From Sphaerisporangium viridialbum (GTDB lineage Bacteria > Actinomycetota > Actinomycetes > Streptosporangiales > Streptosporangiaceae), in contig NZ_CP187232.1 in assembly GCF_049674955.1 (NCBI RefSeq), positions 3,348,001 through 3,412,000 on the forward strand: DNA of 64,000 nt, read 5' to 3'. A program made the position numbers and the translations under genes. The notes beneath the pieces are model-generated. The model saw nothing but the letters and a program-made list of their open reading frames with translations, was not told the DNA's origin and ran no database searches. This document shows positions 51,304 through 60,424 of the stretch, piece by piece. Positions within the stretch are counted from its first letter, which is position 1; each line of letters starts with the position of its first letter.

Positions 51304-51866
51304 CCCCTCTCCTTCATCGTCTTCTGGAGGGCGCGAAGCGCGTAGTACACCCGGGACTTGACCGTCCCTGGCGGAACTCCCAGCACCTCTGCCGCCTCAT
51401 TGATCGTACGGTCGTGGAGGTAGGTCTGCACGAGCGCTTCCCGGTGTTCTTCCGAGAGGCTGTACAGGGCCTCCGATACCACCATCGCCGACAGCATCGG
51501 CTCGGAGCCGTCGGGAATGGCGACGCTGTCAAGCCTGTCAGGTTCGACCTCCTGCGGACGCACCGAGCGCTGACGGTGCGCGTCGATGACGATCCTGCGG
51601 GCGACGGTCATCAGCCACGCCCACAGGAGGCCGGGCTCCCTGTTGAGCTTCCCTGCGTTCCGCCACGCGCGGAAGACCGTCTCCTGTACGACATCCTCTG
51701 CCCATTGCTGGTCGCCTCCAGTCAGTCTGCGCACATTGCGGAGGAGGGGACCGCCGAACTCGCGGTAGAGCGTTGTGACCAGCTGCTCTTCCGAGTCGTC
51801 GTGAGCTTCCTCCGGTAGGGACCGGACGCTGCGATGACGCTGCACAGGCACATGGTGGCAGCGCAT
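51300..51866 (-). CDS. ECF sigma factor, SigL-like
   Basis: A 188-residue group-4 sigma factor. Region 2 is WAEDVVQETVFRAWRN with LWAWLMTVARRIVIDAHR; region 4 is LSEEHREALVQTYLHDRTINEAAEVLGVPPGTVKSRVYYALRAL. The sequence is close in pattern to M. tuberculosis SigL, whose promoters have TGAACC at -35. ATG 51866 is preferred over GTG 51869. It forms an operon with its anti-sigma gene. Promoters of the expected type stand before the divergent DUF4142 gene and at 62.8-62.9 kb. Confidence 0.9.
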   Translation of the reverse strand: MRCHHVPVQRHRSVRSLPEEAHDDSEEQLVTTLYREFGGPLLRNVRRLTGGDQQWAEDVVQETVFRAWRNAGKLNREPGLLWAWLMTVARRIVIDAHRQRSVRPQEVEPDRLDSVAIPDGSEPMLSAMVVSEALYSLSEEHREALVQTYLHDRTINEAAEVLGVPPGTVKSRVYYALRALQKTMKERG

Positions 51867-51903
51867 CACGCGTCACGTGAGCAAATTAGGCAACTTCCGT
51901 AAG

Positions 51904-51956
51904 ATTCGAAAATCTCGCCACATTGGTTGAACCGTCGGCGATTTCCCCCCGTACCT
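51904..51956. promoter_or_regulatory. Overlapping divergent ECF promoters
   Basis: On the plus strand TGAACC (51929-51934), 16 bp, CGTACC (51951-51956) reads toward the DUF4142 gene. On the minus strand TCAACC (51931-51926), 16 bp, CGAATC (51909-51904) reads toward the sigma gene. The two -35 boxes share the bases GGTTGAACC. The plus-strand promoter matches those at 62814-62841 and 62889-62916 exactly in -10 and spacing; the minus one is weaker. Confidence 0.65.
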
Positions 51957-52011
51957 CCTCCTGAACAGGCGCGCCCAAGGGATCAGGGACACGAAAGGGA
52001 GAGAGCATTCG

Positions 52012-52653
52012 GTGAACCGGCTTCAACTCAGGTCCATGCGGCTCGTCGAGGTTCTCGCGGCGCTGACCTTCCTGGTCATCGCCACGGTGGCGGTCTTCAT
52101 GATCGCGCCGAACGGCATCACCTCGGCGAGCGGAGCCTCCCCCTCCGACTGGACCGACACCGCGTCGGGCCCGCTCGGGCCGGCGGACCGGGACTTCCTG
52201 GTCAGAGTGCGGCAGGCGGGGCTCTGGGAGATCCCGACCGGGCAGCAGGCGCAGCAGCGGGCCGGGAGCACGCGGGTCAAGGAGGTCGGTCAGATGCTGG
52301 TGGCCGACCACACCAAACTGGACGAGCAGGTGCGGGCGCTCGCCGCCAAGCTGAACGTCGAGCTGCCGAGCACTCCCAACGCGGACCAGCAGGGGTGGAT
52401 GGCCGAGCTGTCCACCAAGACCGGCCAGGACTACGACAAGACCTTCGCCGACCGCCTGCGCGCGGCGCACGGCAAGGTGTTCTCGGCGGTGGCCCTGGTG
52501 CGCGCTGGCACGAAGAACTCCGAGATCCGCGCTTTCGCGCAGGTCGCGGTCGACGTGGTCATGAAGCACATGACCCTCCTCGAAAGCACGGGCAAGGTCG
52601 ACTTCGCGGCGCTGCCCACGCCCCCGCCTCCCTCCCCTAACCCCTCCAAATAG
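52012..52653 (+). CDS. DUF4142 exported protein
   Basis: A 213-residue protein with one N-terminal membrane helix or uncleaved signal (LVEVLAALTFLVIATVAVFMIAP) and a DUF4142 ferritin-like helical domain (LGPADRDFLVRVRQAGLWEIPTGQQAQQRAGSTRVKEVGQMLVADHTKLDEQVRALA). The C-terminus is Pro-rich. GTG 52012 follows GGGAGAGAG. It is divergent from the sigma gene and has a strong ECF promoter, so it is probably a direct target. Function of the family is unknown. Confidence 0.88.
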   Translation: MNRLQLRSMRLVEVLAALTFLVIATVAVFMIAPNGITSASGASPSDWTDTASGPLGPADRDFLVRVRQAGLWEIPTGQQAQQRAGSTRVKEVGQMLVADHTKLDEQVRALAAKLNVELPSTPNADQQGWMAELSTKTGQDYDKTFADRLRAAHGKVFSAVALVRAGTKNSEIRAFAQVAVDVVMKHMTLLESTGKVDFAALPTPPPPSPNPSK

Positions 52654-52731
52654 GGGACGAAGGCGTCAAAGAGCCATCTGCTTCACCAGGCACCGCGTTC
52701 GACCGCGACCGGCGCCGCCACCCCCAGGGCC

Positions 52732-52779
52732 GGCGGCCGATCGGCGGGGGATCCACCTCCCTCTCACCGATCGGCCGCC
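52732..52779. terminator. Strong bidirectional hairpin between convergent genes
   Basis: Thirteen-base perfect arms, GGCGGCCGATCGG at 52732-52744 and CCGATCGGCCGCC at 52767-52779, with a 22-base loop. It lies between the DUF4142 gene and the convergent GMC oxidoreductase. Confidence 0.7.
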
Positions 52780-52793
52780 TCGGGGTTTCCGCC

Positions 52794-55202
52794 TCACCCC
52801 GGTCCGTAGACGTCCCAGAGCTGCCCGACGAAGAACCTCCCGAACCGGACCAGCGCGGCGACGCCGTGCGGGCCCTCCGTGTCGAAGCTCTTCAGGGTCG
52901 CGGCGAGGTCCATGGGCTGGATGTGCAGCGTCCCCGCGCCGGCCACCGTCGCCCCTTCGTCCTCGCCCTCTGGCACGTGACCCCGCAGCAACCGCGTGTA
53001 CAGGGTCGATGTGTCGAGCCACAGCCGCGTGGCGGGCCCGTGGTGTACGTCCTTCCAGCCGGCCAGGGTGTGCGGCATCCCCTGGTCGTCGGTGAACCAC
53101 AGCCGGTAACGCATCTCGCGCCGGTCGGGGGTGTCGCCCGGCGCGAAAAGGTTGAACCAGCCGCGTTCGACCGGCCGCCGGCCTCCGCTGAAGGCGGCGT
53201 CGATCCATCCCTCGGCCCGGGCGGGGTGCTCGGGCTCGGACAGGAAGCGGTCCACGTCGTCGACGCTGATGGTGAGCCGGAACGAGAACCGGTCACCGTC
53301 GGATCGCCCGGCAATGTCACCGGAACGGGGGTCGGTCACTCCGAGGGCGACGAATCCGCCCATCTTCTCGGTGAACGACAGCGAAGTACGTTCGGCGGGC
53401 TCGCCCGCCATGAGGCTCAGCGCCTCCTCGGACGGGGCGGTGTCCACCACTGGGCCTGCCCGTCCGGTTCCCACGGTCATTGGGGCTTGTCCTTCTTTCC
53501 TGTGCTGTGTTCCCACCGGCGGCTTCTCCAGCAGCCGGGTGCACATGCGGTCGGCGAGCGCCGCGATGGTCAGCGACGGGTTGGCACCCACCGGTCCCGG
53601 CAGGGCGGCGCCGTCGGCGATGTACAGCCCGGGATGGTCGAACACCTCGCCGTAGGCGTCGCAGACGCCCTCGCCGGGGTGGCGTCCCATCGGCACGCCG
53701 CCGAGCGGGTGAACCGTGATGACGCGCTTGCCGAGCCAGGCGGGCAGGCCGGACTGCTCGGCTCCGAGCACGTCCGAGATGCGCCGCATGGTCGCGCGCA
53801 GGCGTTCGTAGTGCTGGTCGCTCGCCTTCGAGCTCCACCTGATGTCGAGCTTGCCGTCGCGCAGCCGCAGCTCCCCGTCGGGGACGTCCCTGCCCATGCC
53901 GAGCAGCGGAAGAGAGCTGCCCGAGAGCTCGCCGTCACCGACCAGGTCCGCGATCTCCGCGGACAGGTTGGTGTCGTGCGTGACGAAGGCGCGCAGGCGG
54001 TCGGCGATGAACCGGGCGGCGCGCCGGATCTCGTGCCGCACGTCGCTGCCCTCGACCAGCCAGTCGATGAAGGCGGGGTAGCCGCCGTCCTCGATGTAGG
54101 CGCCCCGGCCGGTGTCGCGCGTGCCGTCGGCGTCGTCGGCCAGCCGGATCGCGCTCGTGATGACCGGGCCCCGGCTGGCGTTGATCGCACGGGTGCGGCT
54201 GCGGTCCTTGGCCCGCAGCAGGAACGTGAGCAGGTCGCCGTTGCCGGAGAACCGGCTGCCGAGCGTGCGGCTCAGCCCGGGGAACTGCGCACGGCTCCGC
54301 AGCAGGAGGTACGTCGTGCCGTACGTGCCCGCCGCGAGCACCAGTCGGTCGCAGCTGATGACGCGCGGGTCGCTGTCGGGGTGGTACCGGCGGTAGCTCA
54401 CCTCGTAGCCGCCGCCCGCGCGCGGCCGGATCGCCCGCACCTCGTGGAGCGTGCGCAGGTCGGCGCCGTGGTGGCGGGCCGCGGAGAGATAGGTGTGGTC
54501 GAGGCTGTTCTTCGCCCCGTCGTTGCAGCCGATGTCGCACTCGCCGCACAGCCGGCAGGTGCGGCGCGGCACGCCGTGCAGGTTGCCGTACCCGGGGTCG
54601 GCGATGGGAAGCCCGAGCCCCGGCTCGGCGCCCCGGATCGGGGCGAAGCTGATGGCCAGCGGCGGGAGCCGCCAGTCGAGCCCGAGCTCGGCGGCCGCGT
54701 CCTGCATGGCCCTGGTCTTCGGCGTGTCGGAGTAGACGGGGTGGTCGAGGGGGTACGGCGTGGCGCCGATCATCTGCTCGACCGCGTCGTAGTGGGGGTC
54801 GAGGTCGTCCCGCGCCACCGGCCACGACTCGTAGCCGCCCGTCGTCAGCGGCTCCTCGTGCACGAACCAGCGCTCGTCCTTGCGCATCATCACGTTCGCG
54901 TAGATCAGCGAGCCGCCGCCCAGGCCGCTGGAGACCACCGAGTCGCAGCCGCCGAAGCTCCACACGTCGTACATGCCGTAGTGGCCCTCTTTGGGATCCC
55001 AGAAGGCCTTGCCCATCTCGGCGGGGCTGCGCGGGAACATGCCCGGCGCGTAGGCGCGGCCCCGCTCCATCACCACCACCGACAGCCCCGCCGCGGCCAG
55101 GCGGTACGCGGCGACCGAGCCGCCGAAGCCCGAACCCACGACCAGCACGTCCACGTGCTCTTTCTCGCGGGCGCCCCCAGGCGCCTTCTTCCCGGTGCTC
55201 AT
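52794..55202 (-). CDS. GMC-family (cholesterol-oxidase-like) oxidoreductase with extra C-terminal domain
   Basis: An 802-residue FAD enzyme. The N-terminal Rossmann motif is VLVVGSGFGGSVAAYRLA. A Cys cluster CRLCGECDIGCNDGAKN near residue 178 is typical of this GMC subgroup. The C-terminal GMC motif is VHPLGGVPMGRHPGEGVCDAYGEVFDHPGLYIADGAALPG near 500. About 240 further residues (from 560) form a separate domain beginning LSFTEKMGGFVALG, shared with some steroid or lipid oxidoreductases. ATG 55202 is nine bases after the hydrolase stop. A sterol or large lipid alcohol is the likely substrate. Confidence 0.87.
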   Translation of the reverse strand: MSTGKKAPGGAREKEHVDVLVVGSGFGGSVAAYRLAAAGLSVVVMERGRAYAPGMFPRSPAEMGKAFWDPKEGHYGMYDVWSFGGCDSVVSSGLGGGSLIYANVMMRKDERWFVHEEPLTTGGYESWPVARDDLDPHYDAVEQMIGATPYPLDHPVYSDTPKTRAMQDAAAELGLDWRLPPLAISFAPIRGAEPGLGLPIADPGYGNLHGVPRRTCRLCGECDIGCNDGAKNSLDHTYLSAARHHGADLRTLHEVRAIRPRAGGGYEVSYRRYHPDSDPRVISCDRLVLAAGTYGTTYLLLRSRAQFPGLSRTLGSRFSGNGDLLTFLLRAKDRSRTRAINASRGPVITSAIRLADDADGTRDTGRGAYIEDGGYPAFIDWLVEGSDVRHEIRRAARFIADRLRAFVTHDTNLSAEIADLVGDGELSGSSLPLLGMGRDVPDGELRLRDGKLDIRWSSKASDQHYERLRATMRRISDVLGAEQSGLPAWLGKRVITVHPLGGVPMGRHPGEGVCDAYGEVFDHPGLYIADGAALPGPVGANPSLTIAALADRMCTRLLEKPPVGTQHRKEGQAPMTVGTGRAGPVVDTAPSEEALSLMAGEPAERTSLSFTEKMGGFVALGVTDPRSGDIAGRSDGDRFSFRLTISVDDVDRFLSEPEHPARAEGWIDAAFSGGRRPVERGWFNLFAPGDTPDRREMRYRLWFTDDQGMPHTLAGWKDVHHGPATRLWLDTSTLYTRLLRGHVPEGEDEGATVAGAGTLHIQPMDLAATLKSFDTEGPHGVAALVRFGRFFVGQLWDVYGPG

Positions 55203-55210
55203 GAGGTCGC

Positions 55211-56311
55211 TCAGCCCGCGTTGCGCTTGAGAAAGTCGAGGATGCGCGGGAACACGTCCACGTGCGCGTTCTTGCCGATGAGCGGGTCGATGTGCCCGTA
55301 CCCGGGCAGCACCTGCAGCTCGTGGCGGCCCGGGGCGCGCTCCGACAGCACCCGGTGGCAGACGACGTTGGAGTCGGTGAAGACGTCGTTGTGGTCGCCG
55401 GTCATGAACAGCACGGGCGTCTCGACCGCGCCGGCGCGCTCCAGGTAGTCGTCCGGCAGACCGGCCAGAGCCGGGTTGCCGGGATCGCACTTCACCGCGT
55501 GGCCGGCACGCACCATCTTGTTGATGTGCCGGTAGTAGTTGACGTCGGACGCGCCGTTCAGGTCGGCGAGCCGCTCGTGGACGTGCGTGCGCGGCGCGAG
55601 GTTGCCGTGACGGTACATCGCCGGCCGGCCGCTGCCCCACATGAAGCTCTGCATGTGGCAGGCGGGCTCCCGGCACTCCGGGTGGAAGAACGAGATGGCG
55701 CGGGCGAGCAGCCGGCGCCGGGTCAGGGGCGGAGCGTCGTGGAACCGGGGGTCGAGGTAGGACAGGCCGAGCGCGTACTCCAGGAGGAGCGGGCCGAGTG
55801 CCAGCTTGACCCGGGCCCAGGCGGGCACCCGCGGAGTCAGCCCGACACTGTTGGCCACCATGCTGGTGACGCCCTCGACCGCTCCTCCGAACAGGCTCAT
55901 CTGGAACGACACCGACCCCAGGCAGTGCGCTATGACGTGGATCCGCCGTGCCCCAACGTGACGGCGGAGCTCCCTCATGGCTGCCGGGTGGTCGTAGGCG
56001 GCGATGTCGTCCAGGGTCTGCCGCCGGGTCTCCATGTTGTACGGGAACCGGTTGCTCATCCGGAAGTCGAGCGTCCAGACGTCGCCGAAGCCGTTGTCCA
56101 GCAGGAAGCTCACCAGGTTGCGGTGCTCCGGCATGATGAACATGTCGCTGGACGACGTCAGCCCGTGGACCAGCAGCACGACGTCGTCGGACTCCTCGGC
56201 GAGGAACCTCGTCAGCGTCAGGCCCAGCTCGTCCTCGGTCGAGAAAGGATGCACCGACACCTCGGCGCCCGTCACGCCCTCAAGCGTGTACCGCGGTATG
56301 CGGTGCTCCAT
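55211..56311 (-). CDS. Alpha/beta hydrolase with Cys in the nucleophile position
   Basis: A 366-residue hydrolase. The oxyanion segment VVLLVHGLTSSSDMFI and the elbow VIAHCLGSVS are clear; Cys replaces the usual Ser in the GxSxG elbow, here AHCLGS. The Asp is in FMTGDHNDVF and the His in LPGYGHIDP. Cys-type elbows occur in dienelactone hydrolases. It is the first gene of an operon with the GMC oxidoreductase and has a direct-repeat array upstream. It may cleave an ester of the oxidised product. Confidence 0.85.
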   Translation of the reverse strand: MEHRIPRYTLEGVTGAEVSVHPFSTEDELGLTLTRFLAEESDDVVLLVHGLTSSSDMFIMPEHRNLVSFLLDNGFGDVWTLDFRMSNRFPYNMETRRQTLDDIAAYDHPAAMRELRRHVGARRIHVIAHCLGSVSFQMSLFGGAVEGVTSMVANSVGLTPRVPAWARVKLALGPLLLEYALGLSYLDPRFHDAPPLTRRRLLARAISFFHPECREPACHMQSFMWGSGRPAMYRHGNLAPRTHVHERLADLNGASDVNYYRHINKMVRAGHAVKCDPGNPALAGLPDDYLERAGAVETPVLFMTGDHNDVFTDSNVVCHRVLSERAPGRHELQVLPGYGHIDPLIGKNAHVDVFPRILDFLKRNAG

Positions 56312-56372
56312 CTGACCGTCCTCCTCGTGACCCGGTCCAACAATGCCAATCGCCGGGCACGTACGGCATCGT

Positions 56373-56430
56373 GGAAACCCCGTACATAACTCCGGGGAAC
56401 CCCGTACCTGGAGCAGGGGATTCCGTATAT
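56373..56430. promoter_or_regulatory. Three direct repeats, possible LAL-regulator binding sites
   Basis: GGAAACCCCGTACA at 56373-56386, GGAACCCCGTACC at 56396-56408 and GGATTCCGTATA at 56418-56429. The CCCCGTAC cores of the first two are 22 bp apart and the third follows at 21 bp, about two helical turns each. They lie between the LAL gene and the start of the hydrolase-GMC operon, on whose promoter they should sit. Confidence 0.55.
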
Positions 56431-56441
56431 GAGACTCCGAT

Positions 56442-59357
56442 TCAGGGGTTTCGGTTCAGCTTGGTGGCGACTCCGACCCGCGAGCCGACGCCGAGCTTGG
56501 CGAAGACGTGCGACAGATGGGTCTCCACGGTGCGGACGCTCAGGAACAGCTGCTCGGCGATGAGCTGGTTGGTGAGCCCCTCGGCGACCAGCGTGGCGAT
56601 CTCCAGCTCCCGGGGCGACAGCCCGTACGGCGCGGCGCCCGGCCCGCCCTGCGTGGGGGATGCCGCCGCCGACACCCGCACGCCGAGGCGGCGGAGCTCG
56701 CGTGTCGCCTGCGCCTCCAGCCCGCGCGCGCCGCAGGCGTGGAAGGCCTCGGTGGCCTCGCGCAGCCGCTCGCGGGCCGGGCGGCGCTCACCGGCCTCTC
56801 CGTGGGCCAGGCCCGCCACCAGCAGCGCCCGGCCGGCGTCGACGCGCCGCTCCCCGGCGGACAGCAGGACGGCGGCCTCCCCGGCGAGGAGCGCGGCGGC
56901 GGCCGGGTCGGAAGCGCGGAGGGCGTGGGCGCGGGCGAGCGGGATCAGGCCGGAGAAGACCGGCAGGTGGGGATGCGACAGTGAGGCGGCGCGCTCGGCC
57001 CAGCCGGCGGCCTCGTCGCTCCGGCCACGGGCGGCCTCGGCGTGGGCGAGCAGCTCGCAGCAGGCGATCAGCGTGCCCCGGTCCAGACGGGGCTGCTCGA
57101 ACCCGGCGCAGGCGTCCAGGACCGCCTCGATGCCCTCCTCCAGCCGCCCGGCGGCGACCAGGGCCACTCCCAGTGCCTGCCGCGCCATGTCGCCCCACGC
57201 CTCGCCGCCGCCGACGCCCGCCTGGACGGCCTCCTCGCCGGCGCGCAGGCCGGCGTCGTGGTCGCCGGTCCAGACGGACCCCATGCAGAGCTGGGTGAGG
57301 GCGAACACCAGCTGCTGCCCGGACTCCAGCAGCCGGGCCCCCTCGACCGACTCCTCGACGGTGGCCAGCGCCTCGGGGAGCCGGCCGAGCACGGTGAGGG
57401 TGCGGGCCTTGCCGGCGAGCAGGTTGGTCAGGATGTAGGTCTGCCCGGTGGAGCGGGCGACGGCGGCGGCGCGCTCGAAGTGCCGCAGCGCTACTGAGTA
57501 GCGGCCCATGTTGGTCTCGGCCCAGCACAGCCAGGCGACCGCGTCCAGCCACTCGGCCAGGTGCTCGTCCAGGGCCGTGGTGATGAGCCGGTCGGCGGCG
57601 TCCGCGCTGCGCAGCGCCTCCTCCATCCTCCCGGCGGCGTAGGCGGGCATCGGCCGCAGGGCGGCCACCGCCATGGCGAGGTCGGGCTCCCAGTCGTCGC
57701 CGGAGTCCGGCATCAGGTCGAGCACGGCCTGGGCCGCGCGGAAGTCGACCCGCATCATGCTCTCGGCGACCAGCCTCATCCGCAGGGGTATGGCGGCGGC
57801 GGCGCGGGGGTCGGGCATCCTGCGCAGCTCGTCCAGCAGCAGGGCACGGGCCTCGTGTGGGCGGTCGAGCTGTCGTTCCATCAGGGCACAGATGCGCGCG
57901 GCCCTGGCGCGGCGCGTGTGGTCGTCCTCGGGCAGCAGGCGCAGCAGCTCGCGGGCGGTGTCGCGGCCCTCGGCGAGCCGGCCGCTGACGCCCTGGGCCC
58001 GGCTGAGCTCCAGGAGCAGCTCCATCCGCTCCTCCAGCGTGCCCGGCTCCTCGGGCATGAGGTCGAGGGCCTTGCGCAGCCAGTGTGCGCAGGTGACCGG
58101 CGCCTGCGCGGCGACCGCGCGGGCCGCCTCCACCAGGGTGGCCACGGCCCGCTGGTCGCCGAAGGAGCCGGACTGCTCGAAGTGGTGGGCCTGGACGGTG
58201 GCGGGCGCGCCGAGGGAGGCCAGGTGGGCGGCCAGCCGGGCGTGGGCGGCGAGCTGCCAGCCCGCCGCCGAGGACTCGTAGGCGGCCCGCCGGACCAGCG
58301 GGTGGCGGAACCGGAACCGGCCCGCCGCCGCGGGGCGGACGATGTCGCGGCCGACCAGCTCGTTGAGCGCGTCCAGGGCGGTGGCCTCGGAGACCTGCGC
58401 GGTGACGGCGGCCAGGGCGGGCTCGAACTCGTCGGCCGTCACCGCGGCCGCCTGGGCGACCAGCAGGGATCCGGGGGACAGGTCGCCCAGCTCGACCTGG
58501 AGCGCGGCGCGCACGGTCGGAGGCAGCTCGCTGACGTCCAGCCGGCTCATGCGGGCCAGCGCCTCCAGGTAGAACGGGTTGCCGCCGCTGGCCTCGTACA
58601 GCGCCCGGCCGCGCGTGCGGTTGACGCGCGGTCCGAGGAACTCCTCCACCTCGGCCTGGTTGAGCGGGCCGACCGTGACCTGCCTGCCGTGGCCGCCCGC
58701 GCTCATCACCAGGGAGGCCAGGCGCGGGGTGACCTGCGCGGGACGGTAGGCGACGGTGACCAGCACCTTGCCGCGCGGCGGGTGGCGGACCAGGTGGTCG
58801 AGGAACTCCGCCGAGCTGTCGTCGGCCCAGTGCACGTCGTCCAGGATCAGCGCGAGCCCGGCCGGGCCGGCCATCTCGTCGATGAGCTGCCGCAGCGCCC
58901 GGTAGAGCCGGTAGCGCACCATGCCGCTCTGGTCGTCGACCTCGGCGCCGTCGGGGGGCTCCGGCATCTTGGCGGCGAGCGCGGGGAACACGGTGGCGAG
59001 CTGCCGGGCCTGGCCCGCGCCGAGCCGTTCCGACAGCTCGTCGCGGTGGGCCTCCAGGTGGTCGTCCAGGGCGTCGATGAGCGCGCTGAACGGCATGATC
59101 TGCTCGAACTCGGCCGCCCTGCCCCACAGCGTGGTGAGCCCCCGGCCTGCGGCGAGCGTGGCGAGCTCGGCGAGCAGCCGGGTCTTGCCCGCGCCCGGCT
59201 CGCCGACCACGGCCAGGAACTGGAACCCGCCGGTGAGCGTCGCCTCGACCGTGCGGGTGAAGGAGCGGAGCGCGTCGCGGCGCCCGACGAGCGGGGCCGC
59301 GCCGGTGAGGGCCGTCTCGGACCCCTCGCCGGATGGCAGAGTGTCACGACTGTTCAT
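56442..59357 (-). CDS. Large ATP-binding LuxR-family regulator (LAL type)
   Basis: A 971-residue regulator. Walker A is VVGEPGAGKTRLL near residue 52 and Walker B LALILDDVHWADDSS near 160. The central 500 residues are TPR-like helices, and the last 65 are a LuxR HTH (LSPRELEIATLVAEGLTNQLIAEQLFLSVRTVETHLSHVFAKLGVGSR). ATG 59357 is the preferred start. LALs activate neighbouring catabolic or secondary-metabolite operons when bound to an inducer. The GMC/hydrolase operon directly downstream on the same strand is the natural target. Confidence 0.92.
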   Translation of the reverse strand: MNSRDTLPSGEGSETALTGAAPLVGRRDALRSFTRTVEATLTGGFQFLAVVGEPGAGKTRLLAELATLAAGRGLTTLWGRAAEFEQIMPFSALIDALDDHLEAHRDELSERLGAGQARQLATVFPALAAKMPEPPDGAEVDDQSGMVRYRLYRALRQLIDEMAGPAGLALILDDVHWADDSSAEFLDHLVRHPPRGKVLVTVAYRPAQVTPRLASLVMSAGGHGRQVTVGPLNQAEVEEFLGPRVNRTRGRALYEASGGNPFYLEALARMSRLDVSELPPTVRAALQVELGDLSPGSLLVAQAAAVTADEFEPALAAVTAQVSEATALDALNELVGRDIVRPAAAGRFRFRHPLVRRAAYESSAAGWQLAAHARLAAHLASLGAPATVQAHHFEQSGSFGDQRAVATLVEAARAVAAQAPVTCAHWLRKALDLMPEEPGTLEERMELLLELSRAQGVSGRLAEGRDTARELLRLLPEDDHTRRARAARICALMERQLDRPHEARALLLDELRRMPDPRAAAAIPLRMRLVAESMMRVDFRAAQAVLDLMPDSGDDWEPDLAMAVAALRPMPAYAAGRMEEALRSADAADRLITTALDEHLAEWLDAVAWLCWAETNMGRYSVALRHFERAAAVARSTGQTYILTNLLAGKARTLTVLGRLPEALATVEESVEGARLLESGQQLVFALTQLCMGSVWTGDHDAGLRAGEEAVQAGVGGGEAWGDMARQALGVALVAAGRLEEGIEAVLDACAGFEQPRLDRGTLIACCELLAHAEAARGRSDEAAGWAERAASLSHPHLPVFSGLIPLARAHALRASDPAAAALLAGEAAVLLSAGERRVDAGRALLVAGLAHGEAGERRPARERLREATEAFHACGARGLEAQATRELRRLGVRVSAAASPTQGGPGAAPYGLSPRELEIATLVAEGLTNQLIAEQLFLSVRTVETHLSHVFAKLGVGSRVGVATKLNRNP

Positions 59358-59617
59358 GTCTGTACCCCACAGCGAGACGGAACACCACGAACAGCCGTGC
59401 CGCAATCGAATTCCGCCAGGGACTTGACGCGGGACTCGGAAGGGGCGCGACGTTCACGGCCGAGGGCTCACCACGCGGACACCCTCGGAGGATGATTTTG
59501 TCGTAAAACAGGCTGGTGGCGAGCTGATCACCCCGATCAAACCTTTTCCACCCCAAAACGCGTGCCGCATCACCCCATCGGTTACGCTTTTGTAGCCTCT
59601 AGCTGCCCCGCGAGTGC

Positions 59618-60301
59618 CTACGGGCGGTCGGCGGTCGCCGCGTTGCCCGCGACGTCGAGCGAGCGCAGCCCGTTCACCGCGATGTCGACGCCTCTGCGCA
59701 CCGCCGCCCATCTCATGGCGGGCGGGTCGCCCAGATCCCTGCTGGCCATGGCGGCCATCTTCGCCGCCCCCACGAACATCCCCACCGCGGCGGCGGCCTC
59801 GACGGGATCGAGCTCGCCGGGATAGGCCCGCCGCAGCGCCTCGGACAGCTCGCGCTGGACGTCGAACAGCACGTGCAGCGCCCGGGCCTGGAGCGCGGGG
59901 ACCGACATGATCAGGTGCGTGCGCGCGGGGATCATCTCAAGGGCCGCCTCGGCGTCCTCGGCGGCCTGGATGTCCGCGGGGTCGCTGGGCGCGGCGCCGC
60001 CGAAGCCGAGCGTGGCCTCCGCGACCCTGAGCAGGAGCTCGACCACCGGCTCCGCCGGCCGTCGCCCGGCGATGACGGCGAGGGCGCGGTCGATCCGCGT
60101 GCGCGTGTCGAAGAACACGACGTCTTCCTTGCTCGCGAAGTAGCTGAAGAACGTGCGCGTCGAGACGTCGACGGCCGCCGCGATCTCGGCCACGGTCGTC
60201 TCCTCGTACCCCTTCTCCTCGAAGAGGCGCATGGCGGACTCGATCAGCGCACGGCGCGTGCGCAGCTTCTTGCGTTCCCTCAGGCCTGGACCACCGCCCA
60301 T
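59618..60301 (-). CDS. TetR family regulator
   Basis: A 227-residue repressor. The HTH is AMRLFEEKGYEETTVAEIAAAVDVSTRTFFSYFASKEDVVF, followed by a helical ligand domain. It is divergent from the cytochrome P450 gene with 123 bp between the starts, an AT-rich gap that must hold its operator (a short ATTGCAAT palindrome is the best candidate I see). The gap 59358-59617 shows no gene. Confidence 0.93.
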   Translation of the reverse strand: MGGGPGLRERKKLRTRRALIESAMRLFEEKGYEETTVAEIAAAVDVSTRTFFSYFASKEDVVFFDTRTRIDRALAVIAGRRPAEPVVELLLRVAEATLGFGGAAPSDPADIQAAEDAEAALEMIPARTHLIMSVPALQARALHVLFDVQRELSEALRRAYPGELDPVEAAAAVGMFVGAAKMAAMASRDLGDPPAMRWAAVRRGVDIAVNGLRSLDVAGNAATADRP

Positions 60302-60424
60302 GGGGGAACTTTACTGCATCCGATGTTTTCTTTCATCCATTGCAATTTCAAAGAGGGTACTGTTTTCTATGACTACAGAAAGGGCCGTCAAGTTTCGACC
60401 GCTGTCAAGTCCGAGGAGCGCGTC

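Noticed and set aside
52794..55676. 960-residue version of the GMC oxidoreductase starting inside the hydrolase gene
   Set aside because: The first 158 residues are a shadow of the hydrolase; ATG 55202 directly precedes the FAD motif region.
60302..60424. Clear TetR operator between the TetR and P450 genes
   Set aside because: Only short symmetric pieces (ATTGCAAT, CTGT...ACAG) are seen; none is convincing enough to list.
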